From: Selaginella moellendorffii
Lineage: Eukaryota > Streptophyta > Lycopodiopsida > Selaginellales > Selaginellaceae
Reading direction: 5' to 3'
Assembly: GCF_000143415.4 (NCBI RefSeq)
Contig: NW_003314274.1
Location: 901,543 to 965,542, forward strand
DNA: 64,000 bases
Below are positions 21,503 through 34,437 of this stretch, in pieces. A program made the position numbers and the translations under genes. Below the pieces are notes generated by a model. That model had not been told where the DNA came from. It saw only the letters and a list, made by a program, of their open reading frames with translations, and did no database searches. Numbering within the stretch: the first letter of the stretch is position 1; each line of letters opens with the position of its first letter.

Positions 21503-22885
21503 ATGTCTCTCTTCAATGCCGGGGTGTACGCCGCGGCGTCGGCGATCACGGTGTTCTTGGTGTTTGCGGGCAAGATCGCGGCGATCAGCCTCTTCGGATC
21601 GCACGCCTACTTGCTCCCGGACGATCCGGCCGACGGGAATCCAGGTTCTAGGGCGGGCAGTGACGACAACAGGAAATCCTCCAGGAAGAAGAACTCCAGG
21701 GAGAAATTCGTGTGGAACGAGGGCGGATCGGAGATCCTGAGGGTCACAATCGGCGATTCCTACTTGGAGAACACCAGGTACTACCCAGAGTACGATCGGG
21801 CAGTGTTGTATGCTGCGCTGCCTGTGTCGCTCCTCGTTGCTAGAGAGTTTTTCTCCTTCCAATCTTCTGGATCCGAAAATGGGGGCTCGAGCAGCAGCAA
21901 CAGTAGCGATGGATTCATCCCCGTGATCGCCACCACCTTCTGCGTGCTCAAGCTTCTCCACACTCTCTCCAAAGTTTCTTGGGACAAGCACTCCTCCAGG
22001 AACTCGGAGTGGGTTCTAAGCTGCGGTGTCGGGCTCCTGGGATTCATCCTGGCCAGCATTTTCCTCTTCGTGGTTCCAAGCGAGATCATCGACTTCCGGC
22101 TGGAACAGGCAGTAGCTGGAGCTGGAATCGATAAGCGATCATTCACGGCAATTCGGCTAGCCATAGCTTTTGGAGCGGCATGGCTCACGGGACTCTTCCT
22201 GGGGCCGGTTCTCAAGTACGTGAGATCATTCTGGATTGGAACAAACCAGCTTGGATGCGATATCTCGGTCATCAAAACCAGCGTTTGGAGCCAGTTTCTC
22301 CTCAACCTCGGTATTGTCCTCCCGGTAGTCTCAACGCTACTTTGGTTGAAACCCATGGCCGATCTTTTCATCCGGTTGCCCGAGAAGAACTCCATCGACC
22401 ATGGCAGCACCGGGTGGCAATGGCAACGAAGAAGTCTGTTTGAAGGCAAAGACTGGGCTGGAAGCGTAGGATTCTCTCCAGAGACCTTCCAGGATCTAAA
22501 GTTCGTCGGGATGATCTTAACAGGAGTGATCCAGCTGCTGCTGCTCCGGATCAACGTCCAAGCGTATCTCAACTTGGGAGTGCTGGCGTGGTACGAAAGC
22601 TTGCACGGTAGCAAGACCCCGGACGCTGCCGCGCTCAAACACAAGATCTTGGTGGTAAACCACTTCATGTGCCGGGTAGCAATCCAGAACTTGGTCCCGG
22701 CAGTGCTGCTCATCCTCTTCGCGGGCCTCTCTCGATCGCCATCGCCATCTTCAAACTCTCCAGGAGGATTTGGATTCGTGGCACAAGCAGCGCAATTCTT
22801 CGCATGGTGGACGCTCCTCTCGTGGTCTTTGCTCACGTCCACAGTGCTAGCCATGTTTCGCTTTGGAATGCTCCTCGCGTACTAG
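21503..22885 (+). CDS. TMEM161-like multipass membrane protein (460 aa)
   Basis: A single-exon gene starting MSLFNAGVYAAASAITVFLV. About nine hydrophobic segments are visible, for example VLSCGVGLLGFILASIFLFV, LAIAFGAAWLTGLFLGPVL, FLLNLGIVLPVVSTLLWL and FFAWWTLLSWSLLTSTVLA. The pattern with KYVRSFWIGTNQ and KILVVNHFMCRVAIQNLVP fits the conserved TMEM161A/B family, whose molecular activity is poorly known. The first loop is hydrophilic and Ser/Arg/Lys-rich. An upstream TTG frame extension exists, but the first ATG is at 21503. The gene lacks introns, unlike its neighbours. Confidence 0.8.
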   Translation: MSLFNAGVYAAASAITVFLVFAGKIAAISLFGSHAYLLPDDPADGNPGSRAGSDDNRKSSRKKNSREKFVWNEGGSEILRVTIGDSYLENTRYYPEYDRAVLYAALPVSLLVAREFFSFQSSGSENGGSSSSNSSDGFIPVIATTFCVLKLLHTLSKVSWDKHSSRNSEWVLSCGVGLLGFILASIFLFVVPSEIIDFRLEQAVAGAGIDKRSFTAIRLAIAFGAAWLTGLFLGPVLKYVRSFWIGTNQLGCDISVIKTSVWSQFLLNLGIVLPVVSTLLWLKPMADLFIRLPEKNSIDHGSTGWQWQRRSLFEGKDWAGSVGFSPETFQDLKFVGMILTGVIQLLLLRINVQAYLNLGVLAWYESLHGSKTPDAAALKHKILVVNHFMCRVAIQNLVPAVLLILFAGLSRSPSPSSNSPGGFGFVAQAAQFFAWWTLLSWSLLTSTVLAMFRFGMLLAY

Positions 22886-24363
22886 TGAGCGGTCGCGGGA
22901 TCGAATCCCTTCCCCGCCAATTTCCGGTAAGCTGGAAGTTGGAAAAGTCCCCTAACGGCCATTTTTGCCTAACAGTTAAAAGGCTGCCACTAGGAGCCAA
23001 TAAAAAGCCTTTGTAACGCACACTGATCCAAGATCTAGCACATATATTTTGGTGGTGGTGTATTGGATGGATGAGTGATGATCAGGGTGGCCAAATCGGT
23101 TCCCATTTCTGGCCCCTGGCTCAAAGCATAACCCGACAGTCCAAACTGTTTAAGTCGAAGCTTCATCTCTTTTATAGACTATTCTTTAACGGTATCTGTG
23201 CGTTCCAACTACTAGAGGATTACGATCCGGAATTTTTCAAGCGCGCGTGCGCCGTCCGATTCTTCCGGCGTGGATTTTTCTAACCAATGATGTTAAAGCT
23301 TGACAGATCCTTCCAATGATAGGTTTGATTTTTCCTTGAATGCCGTGGCCCTGTCAATGTGTGGCGTGCATCGCGGCGATATACCCATTTTCCACACACG
23401 TTGCTTGCTTCCAAACAAAAGGAAGGATCCGCAGCAAAGATATGGAGACTCGATACGACAATGCCTCCATCATGGGACAAATCCTCTAATCTATTCGCAT
23501 ATGCTTGCTTTGTTATTCCACGATCAGGAAAGATTCCATTTCCCGAAAGGATCATTATAAGCCAAAAAAATTAGCACGCCGCTTATTGTAAAGACGATCT
23601 TTTACGTGATTCAACGTGCTTGTCAACTTTATCAAATAGTTCCCCTTTCCATCAAAATCGCCAATTTTCTAAGGAGATCTTGGAGGGAATCGAGACTGTG
23701 ACCGGTGGCCGCCCGCTCGTTTCCATCCATTAAAAGCAACTGGGGGGTGACTGGAATTAAACACCGCAGTAAAAGCCCCGTTACACTAACATAAAAACTG
23801 AAACGTAAAGATCCAATAGGCGCATCCCCGCCGTTGGATCGCGGAGGTCGTTTAGGACAGGGCCACATTTCCACCGGCACCCTGTCCTTAAGGCCTCTCG
23901 TCTTCCATTTTCTGGCGTGCTCTCGTGCTCTCGTGCTCGTCTCTCTCTCTCTCTCCTCTCTTTCTTCTTCCTCCAATGATCCACATTTAGGTTTCACAAA
24001 GCGTTGGACGCTCTAGCGCTTCTCTCGGCGCTTCTCTACGGCGGAGGCACATCGGATCCACATCGGTCTCCACATCGGTCGCGCTTGCCCAGCGCCGCCC
24101 CTCTGGAATCTTTTCCCTGCTCGGCGCCTTCAAATCCACCGATCTCTCGTCGATTCTCCGGGATGGATCGCTCTTAGGGCTTGCTCGCCGGGTGCGCTGT
24201 GTGAAATCTCTCGTTTCCTGCCCGCGCATTCGCTCCAGCGGCCGAAATTCCGCCAGATCTTTCTTCTCTAATTGCGCCATGCAGCCATCGCAAGCTTGAA
24301 ATTTCGACTTCTTTCTCCGGTCCGATCACTCGATCGACGATAATCCTCATCGCCGGCGACTGC
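22886..24363. other. Intergenic DNA and leader of the TPD1-like gene
   Basis: No coding region recognised. A pyrimidine-rich patch (CT repeats) at about 23936-23975 and the GC-richer stretch after 23830 probably belong to the promoter and 5' leader of the gene starting at 24364. Confidence 0.45.
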
Positions 24364-25895
24364 ATGAGAGGATTGGATCATCCGCATCGCGTCATGGCAC
24401 GAGAATGCAGGCCCCTTGGCTGCTCCATCTCCGCCGCCGCCGCCGCCGCTAGTCTACTCCTCATCGCCTTGCTCGGCCTCGTTTTCCTGGGATCCGATCA
24501 AATGTTTGGCAGCCGACCAGGTACCCATCGATTTGCATGTTCATGAATGGGGCACTGGAATTTTCTCATCGATTGCTTCTTTTTCACACAGGAGTCTCCA
24601 TATCCACTGTTGGTGTTAATAGCGAGGGAAATGCTACCAATGCAAGCTATCATCCTTTCAATCATCAGATCATGAGAAACCGGAAGCTCCTTAGCACTGC
24701 TGGTACGTGGTTCTTCCTCCCGTATAGTTTTTTCTTTCGTTTCTTGTGGTGATAAGAGTTTAGTGTCGTGTTGCTTGGCTTGTGTTTTGTTTGTACGTGA
24801 CTTCTTCCGAGTGTCCGCTTCTTTGCTTTGCCTTTGTTTGCTTGTGTGGAGAGAGTGCTACTACATGCTGATGGGAGGTAGTTTTCCATTGCAGACCGCC
24901 TTGCCGATTCGTGCACGACCTCTGATATTAGCATTTTCCAAGGCCAGTCCGCCCCTCTTCCAAATGGCATCCCAACGTTTACCGTCCAGATTATCAACCT
25001 GTGTCTCCATGACTGTTCTATGTCCGCCGTCCATGTCTCGTGTGGTTGGTTTGCCTCAACCAAGCTTGTCAACCCAAAGATTTTCCGGCGGCTTAAGTAC
25101 GATGACTGCCTCGTCAATGACGGGAAGGCAATCAAAGGGGGTGATAGTGTCAACTTCCAGTATGCCAATTCCTTTGAGTACCCGATGAAAGTCTCCTCAG
25201 CCAAGAGTTGCCAGTAAGTTTTTCCCCCGAGCCCGCTGGTGTCAGTTTTGGCCTCGTTTCTTCTGGTGCGCTTTCGTTATACCTCGTAGCGATGGTGGCA
25301 TCGTGGAGAGTTTTTTTTTTCTTCCTTTGCTTTGTGTACATAAGAGCCCCCCACAGTTTTGCAGCTCCTAGTTCCTCCTCCTGGAATTGTATAAACGGAG
25401 ACCTTTGCTAGTTTTTGTTTCTCCCCTCTTTCGTGCGTGTAATTTGCTCCTCTATTAATACAGGATCGACTGTTTCGATCACTTTTCTCCGTGTACTTGA
25501 ACGTGTTGGTCTCTTTTTTTGTTTTTGTTCTTTTTCCGTTCTTTCCAATGGTTGATCTATCTTACTGCATTCCACGTTCGCCTGCAGGTCGCCGTGCTTG
25601 TACCTACACAGACATTAGCGTTTCCCAAAGACAGGATGGGTCGCCTGGGATTCCTCAGTACACTGTTCAGATCGTCAACAGTTGCATGTCCCCTTGTGCT
25701 CCTCGGGACATACACTTGGCTTGCGGGTGGTTTGCTTCGGCCCCTCTGGTCAATCCCAAAGTTTTCAAGCGCGTCAACTACGACGATTGCCTGGTAAACA
25801 ACGGTAATCCTCTCGAGCACGGCATGGTTATCAGGTTCTCCTACTCCAACTCCTTTGCGTATCCTCTCAAGTTTAAGTCGGCCACATTTTGCTAG
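24364..25895 (+). CDS. TPD1-like: TPD1-like secreted ligand gene with two alternative last exons
   Basis: Exon 1 (24364-24520) encodes a membrane anchor or signal peptide (ASLLLIALLGLVFLG), and exon 2 (24592-24702) a variable linker. Exon 3 (24895-25217) holds a complete TPD1 domain: CTTSDISIFQGQ, HVSCGWFASTKLVNPKIF and YDDCLVNDGKAIKGGDSV, ending KSCQ and a stop. A second complete TPD1 domain lies at 25588-25895: CTYTDISVSQRQ, LACGWFASAPLVNPKVF and YDDCLVNNGNPLEHG, ending ATFC and a stop. Both acceptors are in phase with the exon 2 donor (phase 1), so exon 2 can join either terminal exon. TPD1 is a small secreted ligand of the EMS1 receptor kinase that specifies tapetum in Arabidopsis; the spore-plant role is unknown. 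The second domain could also be a separate gene from an ATG in 25495-25560. Confidence 0.85.
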
Positions 25896-28223
25896 ACACC
25901 GTGGTGCCGCGCTCCAAGGCCTCCCGTCCGGTCTGGTGGTGGTCCTTCGTTTTTCTTTACACTACTAATACTTAAGCTACATGGCTTCGGTGTTCTCTAG
26001 AGAAACTAAATATGTACAAGGAAGGCCAGAGTCTTCAAGGGCGTCGTATTCTTTGTCGTGCTCCATTGCTGCTCCTGGTACACATCAGTTACTGTATGGT
26101 ATTTGTCTGAGTACTGGTACATTTTGGTAAATTCCTGAACAGCCTTTGACACTTGCTTGTTTGACTTAAAACAGGAAATGTGAAACCGATAAAAGGAAGG
26201 AGGCTCGGGCGGAGGAAGCATTCCATGCTCCAGAGGCTCACCACTCACGCGCTCACCACCACAGGATCAGAGGAGCTGAATACATTATTTTATTCAGCTT
26301 GGTGGCCTGTTCAACGTCTTTATGGATGGAGCTGTCCTTCCTCAGGCACTTCAAGGAGTCGCTTTCTATCTGCCAGCGAACATCAAGCCTTATGAAATCT
26401 CAAGCTGCATTTTCTGATGGATCTGGCTGGATTTGGTATATGCAACAACGTCCTCTGGCCAATGATGTAACTGTTGCTTCAGGTAACTTTTTCTTTGTGC
26501 TGCTGTTACTCAGTGTGGCTTGGCAGGATTTACATTTACAGCGGACTGTTGTTTGTGTCTCTACTGGCTCCTTGACGCATTCTCGCCTTTCTTCCTTGCG
26601 AGCTGAGAATGTTGTCAGGTGAATTTTTGTTTTTACTGTCTAGAGTTTGTTCCAACGTCTTGTATGTTTTCTTCTTAGCCCAGGCGATGACGATGGTAAA
26701 TCCTCTTAAGTTTGGGCTCGTATTTTCAGGACGTGAGTGTTACTGATGCCCGTTGGCTACAGTATATTGACAACTTTTTACCGTGATTGAGAGAATGCAT
26801 GGCCGTAGCGAAGAAGAAAAGTTTCATGACTACCAATTCTTCGCGGTGAAAAAGATTTTTTCTTTTTCTTCTTCCTTTGTTTACTGCTGACTTCCTTTGC
26901 GTGTGTTTTCAGGATCCTTGTTCATTTCTCGTGTCCATCAGACGCGCTCACCGCTTTCGCCATTTCCCGCGCAGCACAAGCATTGTTTTAAAACTCCAAA
27001 GCTTCGAGAGTAGTCGCGGGCGCCGCGTGTCTACCAAAGACAAGCAAGAGAACATCGAATGTCTAGAAACTCCATCAACGCGAGGCGAGAGGGGGAGAGC
27101 GAGAGAGCGGTGGGTATCCTCGTTTCCAGATAACTAATTGGATACAAGTCTCGGTGGTTGTGCAGGCCGTGTTGATCCAACAAGAGCAAGCAAAAAAAGA
27201 TAAGTATAACAGGAAGAAGAAAAGCTCAAACAAGAAGACGAGTAGTAGGCGTTACGTGAAATCGACGTTGACATGAAAAGACGACGACAAGCAAGCCGGA
27301 TGAGACATCAATTCGCATGGCGAGATTTTTATAAGTTTCAAGGCGCCATGGATTGCTACAACTTTTTTTATGCGGGTCGATCGAGATCGAGAGCTGGATT
27401 GGATGTTGGGTGAGTGATTTCTTCCGATTCTTTGTTCCTGTGGTTTTAAATCCTTTTTTCTTTTTTTGCTGGTTTGGCCAAGAACAGGGGAGAGTACACT
27501 TCTTCGTTTTGTTGGAGAACGAAGAAATCGTCTCTAAGAAGTCGGACTGGTCTTCGCAAATGATTTCAGGGACGGTTTGTTTAAGCTATTGAAGAGATCA
27601 ATGCATAGATTCTCAAAGAGAGAGGCAAACGGAATTATTTGCAGTTTAGATTAAGATGATAACTAAAACTGTTTCTACATGCTAAGCAGAGCTGAGTAAG
27701 TATTACAATCTAGACTGACACGTGTACCGTGCCGCCGCCGCCGTGAACGGCGGTAGAACCAAAAGCGTAGGTTACCATAGGTTTTAACCTAACGGTTTTC
27801 ACGCCCTTCAAGCCCGTCAGTTCCGTGTTATCTATTGGTATATACCAGCCCTGTACTCTCCGGGCTTGAATGCCCATACAGCATTTTGTGCGTGTCCAAA
27901 CGAAGCGCAAGAGAAAAGAGGCTCGCGAGTTTTGGTTTTTATTGTTTTGCTTTCTCTAGATCATTCTTGTTTTCGATTCATTGTGCTTGTGTATCGATCA
28001 TGCATATGTGGAAGGAAGAAATCGTCGCGAGCTCCATCGCGTCGTTGTTAATCTTTTCTTCGTTCTCTTCTTCTTTGTAGCCCAGGGTCCCTTGCGATTC
28101 ATTTCATTCTTTTCGTAGGAGTATCGAGACCGAGATCGAGAGTTACCAAATCTACAGTCTTGCATTTGTTTCTTGTGAGTAGTGTAAGAAGAACTGGAAC
28201 TACATCTTGAGTCGAGAGATAGC
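25896..28223. other. No resolved gene; scattered coding-like pieces
   Basis: Blocks near 26180-26620 (plus) and 26248-26006 (minus) have open frames of 80-107 codons without a recognisable domain. A minus-strand frame at 27910-27710 (GWYIPIDNTELTGLKGVKTV) is also unassigned. The stretch before 28224 probably contains the HSF promoter and leader. Confidence 0.35.
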
Positions 28224-29544
28224 ATGGCCCTCTCGTTCGACAGCAGCGATGGCTGCGTCCTATCGGTGGACTCGCACCGAGTTGTGCCGGCGCCATTCCT
28301 GACCAAAACGTATCAGCTCGTCGACGATGCCGCTTCCAACGACATCGTCTCGTGGGGCGAAGACGGCTCCACCTTCGTCGTGTGGAGGCCGCCAGAGTTC
28401 GCCCGCGACTTGCTCCCAAACTACTTCAAGCACAACAATTTCTCCAGCTTCGTGCGGCAGCTCAACACCTATGTGAGTCTCTCGAATCACCTTGAAGCTC
28501 TCACTTGTTCTCCGATCTGATCATCTTATCGTCGCGTTCTTGCAGGGATTCCGCAAGGTTGTCCCCGACAGATGGGAGTTTGCCAACGATTTCTTCCGCA
28601 AGGGCGAGCGGCATTTGCTGTGCGAGATCCACCGGAGGAAGGCGCAGTGCTCGCTAGCGCATCTCCAGCACTACGGCTCGCTCTCGCCGTCCACATCCGG
28701 CGACGATCCCCAGCAGCTTGCATGCAACTCCAGCGCAGCAGCAGCAGCAGCAGCAGCCGCGGCATGGTCGTCGTCGCCACTGCACTCTCCAAGGGGCATT
28801 TGCAGCGCCAGCAGCACTGCAGCGGTGGTCACGGCCACATCGCTCTCCCTGTCCGATGAGAACGAGCGGCTCCGCCGGGACAACTGCATCCTGCTCTCGG
28901 AGCTGGCCAGGCTCCAGAAGCTCTACGACGACGCGCTGCTCTTCCTTCAGCACAACATGAGGTCCAGTCCTGTCGGTGCAAGTGCCGGGGATCACGATCG
29001 TCTTTTCCCCCGCACCAGCGCGATGATGATGAGCTCCGCCACCAGCAGGCAGCCGCAACTCCTCCGACACCAGATGCCTCCGCCGTCACCACTGTCGACT
29101 CAAGAACACCAAACTTCCAGCTTAATTGGAGGCGGTATGGTTGTCGGGAGCAGCAAGCTGCTGGGGATGGATGCCGCTGCTCCGCGGGCCTCGACGATCG
29201 ATTTCGTGGATGGAAAGCTGCGGGAGCTCAATGCCGCGGCAGCCGCGAGGCCGGCTGCCAAGTTTTCACCATCATCTCCCGGGAGAGCTAGCGTTGATGA
29301 TCAGCAACGGGATGTTGAAGATGACCACACGAGTCCAGGTGGGATGATCAAGTCTGCCGGTCCGAAGCTGTTTGGAGTGGTTTTGCATGGGAGGAAACGC
29401 TTGCATCCGGATCAGCAGGCCGACAATCAAGACGCGGCGGTGATCAAGGCCGCCAAGATCGAGCTGGAGCTCATGCCGTCCACTCGCAGCGAGGCTCCAT
29501 GGCTCAAGCTCCGAGCATCACGAGACGATAGAGTTTGCATCTGA
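28224..29544 (+). CDS. HSFB: Class B heat shock transcription factor
   Basis: There are two exons, 28224-28472 and 28546-29544, giving 415 residues. The DNA-binding domain spans about residues 21-115 ([47 protein letters not shown], then [17 protein letters not shown]). The single intron sits between NTY and GFRK, the conserved plant HSF position. An oligomerisation heptad region follows ([20 protein letters not shown]) without the insert of class A factors. Near the C-terminus [16 protein letters not shown] combines the LFGV repressor motif with a basic nuclear localisation signal, both marks of class B. Poly-Ala and Ser-rich linkers are present. It should be a heat-stress repressor or co-regulator. 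Confidence 0.93.
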
Positions 29545-32500
29545 ATGGATCATGAGATCCAGGATCGATTTAAATGGATTCTTTTCTCTTTTTACTCTTG
29601 CGATTCCTATTCGTGTCGATCAAAGGGGAAAGGGTGTGCATTGAATCTGTCTGTTAAAGACGAAGGAAGAAGAAAGAAGAAGACGAAGACTTTAGTGTTC
29701 CAGATTGTTCCAAAAAGCCGCGCTCTTTTCTTCTCTCTTTTTTTCTTCCTTTTGCTTCTTCCAGTCTTTGTTTGTTTCTTCTGGAAGTTATTTGCATGCA
29801 ACAGTGGAATCATGAATTCCGCAGTGCGGTGTGGTTAGATTATGATCACTATGGATAATCTTCAGGAGTAGGCTACTGATTCAATTGATGTGGTGGTGGT
29901 GGCAGTAGAATTGCTGCTGCACTGGAGTATGCTGGAGCTGCAGCCATGGCTCTGTAACTATTCCATGTTCTTCATGCCATCAACTGTGCATGATTTGAGA
30001 TATATGACACTGTATACATATACTACTTGTGTAAGAAAGTATTTAAAGACATTCTTTGTAACTTTCAGGGACAAGAGTTCTTCAAGCTCGTTTCTTTCTT
30101 GGACTTGTTCTTTCTTTTGCTCCTTGCTTAACAGGGAATTTACTCGAAAGGAACCCATTTTTGTTACGGACAGCAGACGAAAAGGAGGAGAAAGAAAATT
30201 CCATAGAGCTCTAGATAGGTGGTACGATGGAAAACGAAGAACATAGATAGCAAAGCAAGTCGTTGGGATACGCGTGTGTTCATTAAATAATCGGTGGCAA
30301 AGAGGTCATTGAATCTCTGGAAAGACAGATGGTTCGTGCTACACATCAAATCCCCTTTGCAAAAAAGTCCACGTTAGTACAAAAGAAAGCCCATGCAATG
30401 CAGCCACGCTCCTGTGCTTAATCCACTAATCGCAAGTACTCCCTGCTGCTTAGAGGCCGGGATCATCTTAAGTGTGATTAGAGATAAACTTCCAATCCAA
30501 AAAGTTGACAAAGGGAGCTTCCTTCCTCCCCTTTCTGGCATTCAATGCAGAATCTGATGATGAGTAGACTCCGAGAGATTTGGAGAGGTGAAGTTTGATT
30601 GAAAGAAAGCGATCGCTTGTTCACGTCTTTGCTTCCCCCCTGTGAGATCTTTGTTGTCTTGTGTAGTGCGTCTTAATCCCAGCAATTACCCGCATAAGCC
30701 TGGCTCTTGCAAGGCGAGAGAGTCACGAGTTTCGCTCCTCCATGACCACCGTAGAGTTTTAAGTGTACAGGTAACGTAATGTGCCTTCGTTGTCTTCATA
30801 GTTACGTGAATGATATAGAGTGATCTCTCGGCTCGTCTTTGCGATGGAAGAAGAAGGAAGCTTGATTGACTTGGTGTGGTTTTAAAGGAGCTCAATCCCG
30901 TGGAGATCTCTGGAAGACTTGATTGCGTTTTATTGATCGATATTGTGAGAAGGAAAGAAGAGCGTTTCCAAATCGTTCTCTTGGTTTGAATTCTTCATCT
31001 TTGAATGATCACTTGTTTCTAGACACTGCGGGACAACAACTTTGGTGGTAAATACTTTCCATACGCCAACAATAACACAGACAAAGACACACTGCCCCCC
31101 TGCATAAAGTATAGGGTTTCACTAAGTGCTACCAGCTCATATATAAGAAGGCTACAAACTTTAATCGTCATTCAAGAACCAGTTTATCACCTTGTAAATC
31201 CTCAACTAAGACGCGCAGACCCGACCAACACAAAGAAGAGGATGCCGAAGAGGCAGCATCTATCATCAAGCTTGCATTTTTGCATCCATCGGCAGTAGGT
31301 CGCATGGATGGGTACGTAAGACTATCAAAGCATCATATAGATCTTTAGAAATATCTACACTATTCCGTCCATGATCCTCTTGAAATCTCTCTAAACTTCC
31401 CTCTCCAAAACAAAGCACGAATAATTAGCGGGAACAAGAACCTGAAGAATCACGGGTGGTGTACCTTGTACGGAGGAAGCCTCGTCGGTACGTATAACGT
31501 GGTCCCAGAAAAACGATATATGTGTGAGAGTGTGTGTGTGTGGCTGCGCTGCTTGTCTCTATAATACCCATCTTATAACTCGCTGTTCAAAAGGTGGTGG
31601 TGGCTGGCTCCTGCGTAGAGCATTATTACGGCTCAAAACCAAGTGGATGACGAAGATCTCCTTAGACGTACGTCCAGATTGGTTTTTAAACGAAGAAAGC
31701 AAGGGATTACGCGGTACAGAAGCTCGTCTTTTGGCGCAAACAACCCTAACCTTCTAACAGGCCTGGGGGAAAGAAAAGGATTCGAAGAAAGAGACCGGTT
31801 TGTTTTTCACGCAAAACAAACCCCCGGTCAACTTTTATTGCCAGATGAAAATGGTTGCGGATCACTCATGAGAATGAAGATCGCGTAGCTTAAACCCACT
31901 CCAATCACGGACAGCGAAAGTCTACGTTACGTATACGTATAGGCGTAGGTGTAGATAGGTAGCTGAAACTCCAGCTGCGGCTGCCAAAGTTTATAAGTAC
32001 TGTGTACGCCATAATATTGTTTGTTTTGTGCTCAGTTTCTTCTTCTACTTCGGTGTGAGTGAGTGGATCCTTGGAATCTTCTTCGTGGTTTTATGTTATA
32101 TGTGTACATACATGCATGTATACGTATCCCGTTCTATTTTACCACCACCGTTTTTGTGATTCTGGGGCTCTGATCGCGATAACTTGACGAATATGCTACA
32201 AATGAAGTATGTGCAAATGCCCAAACTATTTTATAAATGCCTGAACCTGGCAACTTGCGAATCTGATGTGATGCCCTTTTGTTGTTTTGGGCCTTTTCTT
32301 TTGCCTGTGCATCCTCCAAGAGATCTAATAAGCACGTTGTTGTTTGTAATCAAATGGCCAATGTAGAGATTTGAAGAATATAACTATGGAAATTTTTCCA
32401 CGTACGTACCGCGTGGGGTCAAGAAGAACCTTCTCCTCCTTTCAAACAGACAAACATTCACGACAGACACATTCTACAAACGCTTTTGGGCTCTGTGCAC

Positions 32501-33838
32501 CTATCGTGTATTTTTTATTTTAAAAACGGAAATATCTGTTTTTTAATATTACCTCGCAGTATTTTATTACAATTGATAATTATAAAATATTGTCTTGGCA
32601 TAGAATCACTGCTGCAAGATATAAGAATCCGAAGATGAAAGAAGTAGAAGCAGAAGAAGAAGAAGAAGAAAGTACTCAGAAGAAAAGAGTATTGTTTGCT
32701 TCTGTTTGGACTCTTGCTTGATTCTCTTCCCGTGACTCTGGCACACTCACAGGAGCTTGATGATGATAAGCTACTACTAGTTTAAAGCCTGGGCGATCTA
32801 AGAACCATGATCAACCTCAAAAACCTTTCCCAAGTTTCCATTCTTTATCAAAAGCTGGAAGAACCTCAAAAATTCATCCAGACAAAATCACCCCACGACT
32901 TCTCACCACTCAAGAAGAAAAAGATAAAAAAGAATTCACGTGAAGGAGCACATATACACACGTACGTCTTCGTCCAGTACTGTGACAGCAAGCCAACGAA
33001 TCTGCAAAAGCTTAGGCATTTTCGAGCAGGACTATACCACCCGTGTCGCGGAATACCACCAAAAGATACGCCACGACTGGGTCACGGGTAGCGCGGCAGC
33101 TCCAGCACTTCTTCTCATGTAAGTATTCCTCCTCCTCCTCTCGCCCGCTGGATGCGTCCACAACTAGTTTTATAAGGCTGCCGTGTCTCTCTCCTGGGCC
33201 CGAGAAGTACTCCCGGAAAGATCCTTCTCTCTTCTTCCAGAGCAGGATTTGGCGGATCCTTTGGCGCTGCCAGCGCGTCTCAACGTCCGTGACTTGGGAG
33301 CTTGGGACGTCTGTGTCCCTCTGTCTCGTGGGCCAAAGAGTCGCTTTTGGAAGCCTGGACGTCACAATCCGCTCGCGCTTGTGAGTGGCGAGTTCGAACG
33401 AGGAAAGGGATAAACGACGCACCTTGGACGAGAAGATGGCGCAAGAGCTACTTGCGTTGTCCGACTGACCGGTGGAGCATGTCTCGAGCTCTCTGGTTGT
33501 CGTTGTCTCGGGCCAGAGGAGTCGAGTGTTTTCGATTGGTACTCCTCTTCAAGCATTTAGCCTGTCAAAACTCTGGAAACAGAAAAAGAAAGAAAATGAA
33601 AAGAGAAACATAAAGGATATTTGAAGTTGCACTGTCACAGCGCCTTCAGACATGAGTTGTGATTACACAAAAGCCAACCAGTCCAGTTGGAGGACTACGA
33701 TCGTCTTTCCCAGCCTTCCAGGGAGGAATGGATGCTGTCCAGCAAAAAGCAGCATGCAAATCCTTCCTGCAAAGGCCAAAAGAAACTTCAAAACCAACTC
33801 TTCAAAATCTTCGAAATCGGACAGACCATCTCAGTTCG
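29545..33838. other. Long intergenic region, no gene supported
   Basis: About 4.3 kb. I see a GAA-type microsatellite at about 32650-32670 and only short open frames without domains. The 136-codon minus frame at 33422-33012 has no recognisable motif. The 3' part may hold untranslated sequence of the neighbouring genes. Confidence 0.45.
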
Positions 33839-34437
33839 CTACGACGCCCGAGGAAGTGGTTTTGGTTTCCAGATGCCCATTCTGTACCGGTGCGTGAACT
33901 TGATTATGGTTTTTCTCTGCAACAAGAACAACATGCAGTGAAACCAAATCCAAAAAGAAAATCAGGCAAAGCTTACGTGATTGCGAGGCATTTTCATCTT
34001 CTTGAGAACCTTGACCCTGACCAGCAAAAAGTCTTTGAAAGTCTTGCACTTGCGGGCCAACTTATCATGGTAGACATCAAAGCCCTCGAAACACTTGAGA
34101 AAATCCCGAATGCTGTACTCATTCACGTCCTTGGGAAACACTGCGAGCACATCGCTCAAACGATCGATCAATCACAAGAAATGCAGATGGAAATACACAC
34201 AAAAATAATATACATTCACTCACCAGTGCGCGAGGATGGAGACAGCGTCGTCCAGAAGGAATTCTCGGGAACAACGGGCAAAGGAGGGACCAATTGCACG
34301 GGCCGAGCCTCTGCTTGCTGTGAATCCGATGGCGCCGCAGCGCCGGGGGTGGGAGCAGTAGAATCGGAGAATGCGCGAGACAGGGGGCGCAGCCGGAGGA
34401 GAGAATCGCTCAAGCGCCTGCGAAGAATCATCGCCAT
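33839..34437 (-). CDS. Small basic protein, probably mitochondrial (151 aa)
   Basis: There are three exons, 34437-34224, 34140-33977 and 33916-33839, and all junctions keep frame. The N-terminus MAMILRRRLSDSLLRLRPLS is an Arg/Leu/Ser-rich amphipathic presequence typical of mitochondrial import. Exon 2 contains DVNEYSIRDFLKCFEGF and a basic helix (LLVRVKVLKKMKMPRNH). Exon 3 encodes RKTIIKFTHRYRMGIWKPK and a short tail. The small size, the basic C-terminus and the divergent pairing with a housekeeping gene suggest a structural mitochondrial protein such as a mitoribosome component, but I cannot name the family. The plus-strand 264-codon open frame over the same DNA is a shadow. Confidence 0.6.

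Noticed and set aside
21781-22854. 357-codon open frame on the minus strand
   Set aside because: Antisense shadow of the TMEM161-like gene; no domain and poor composition.
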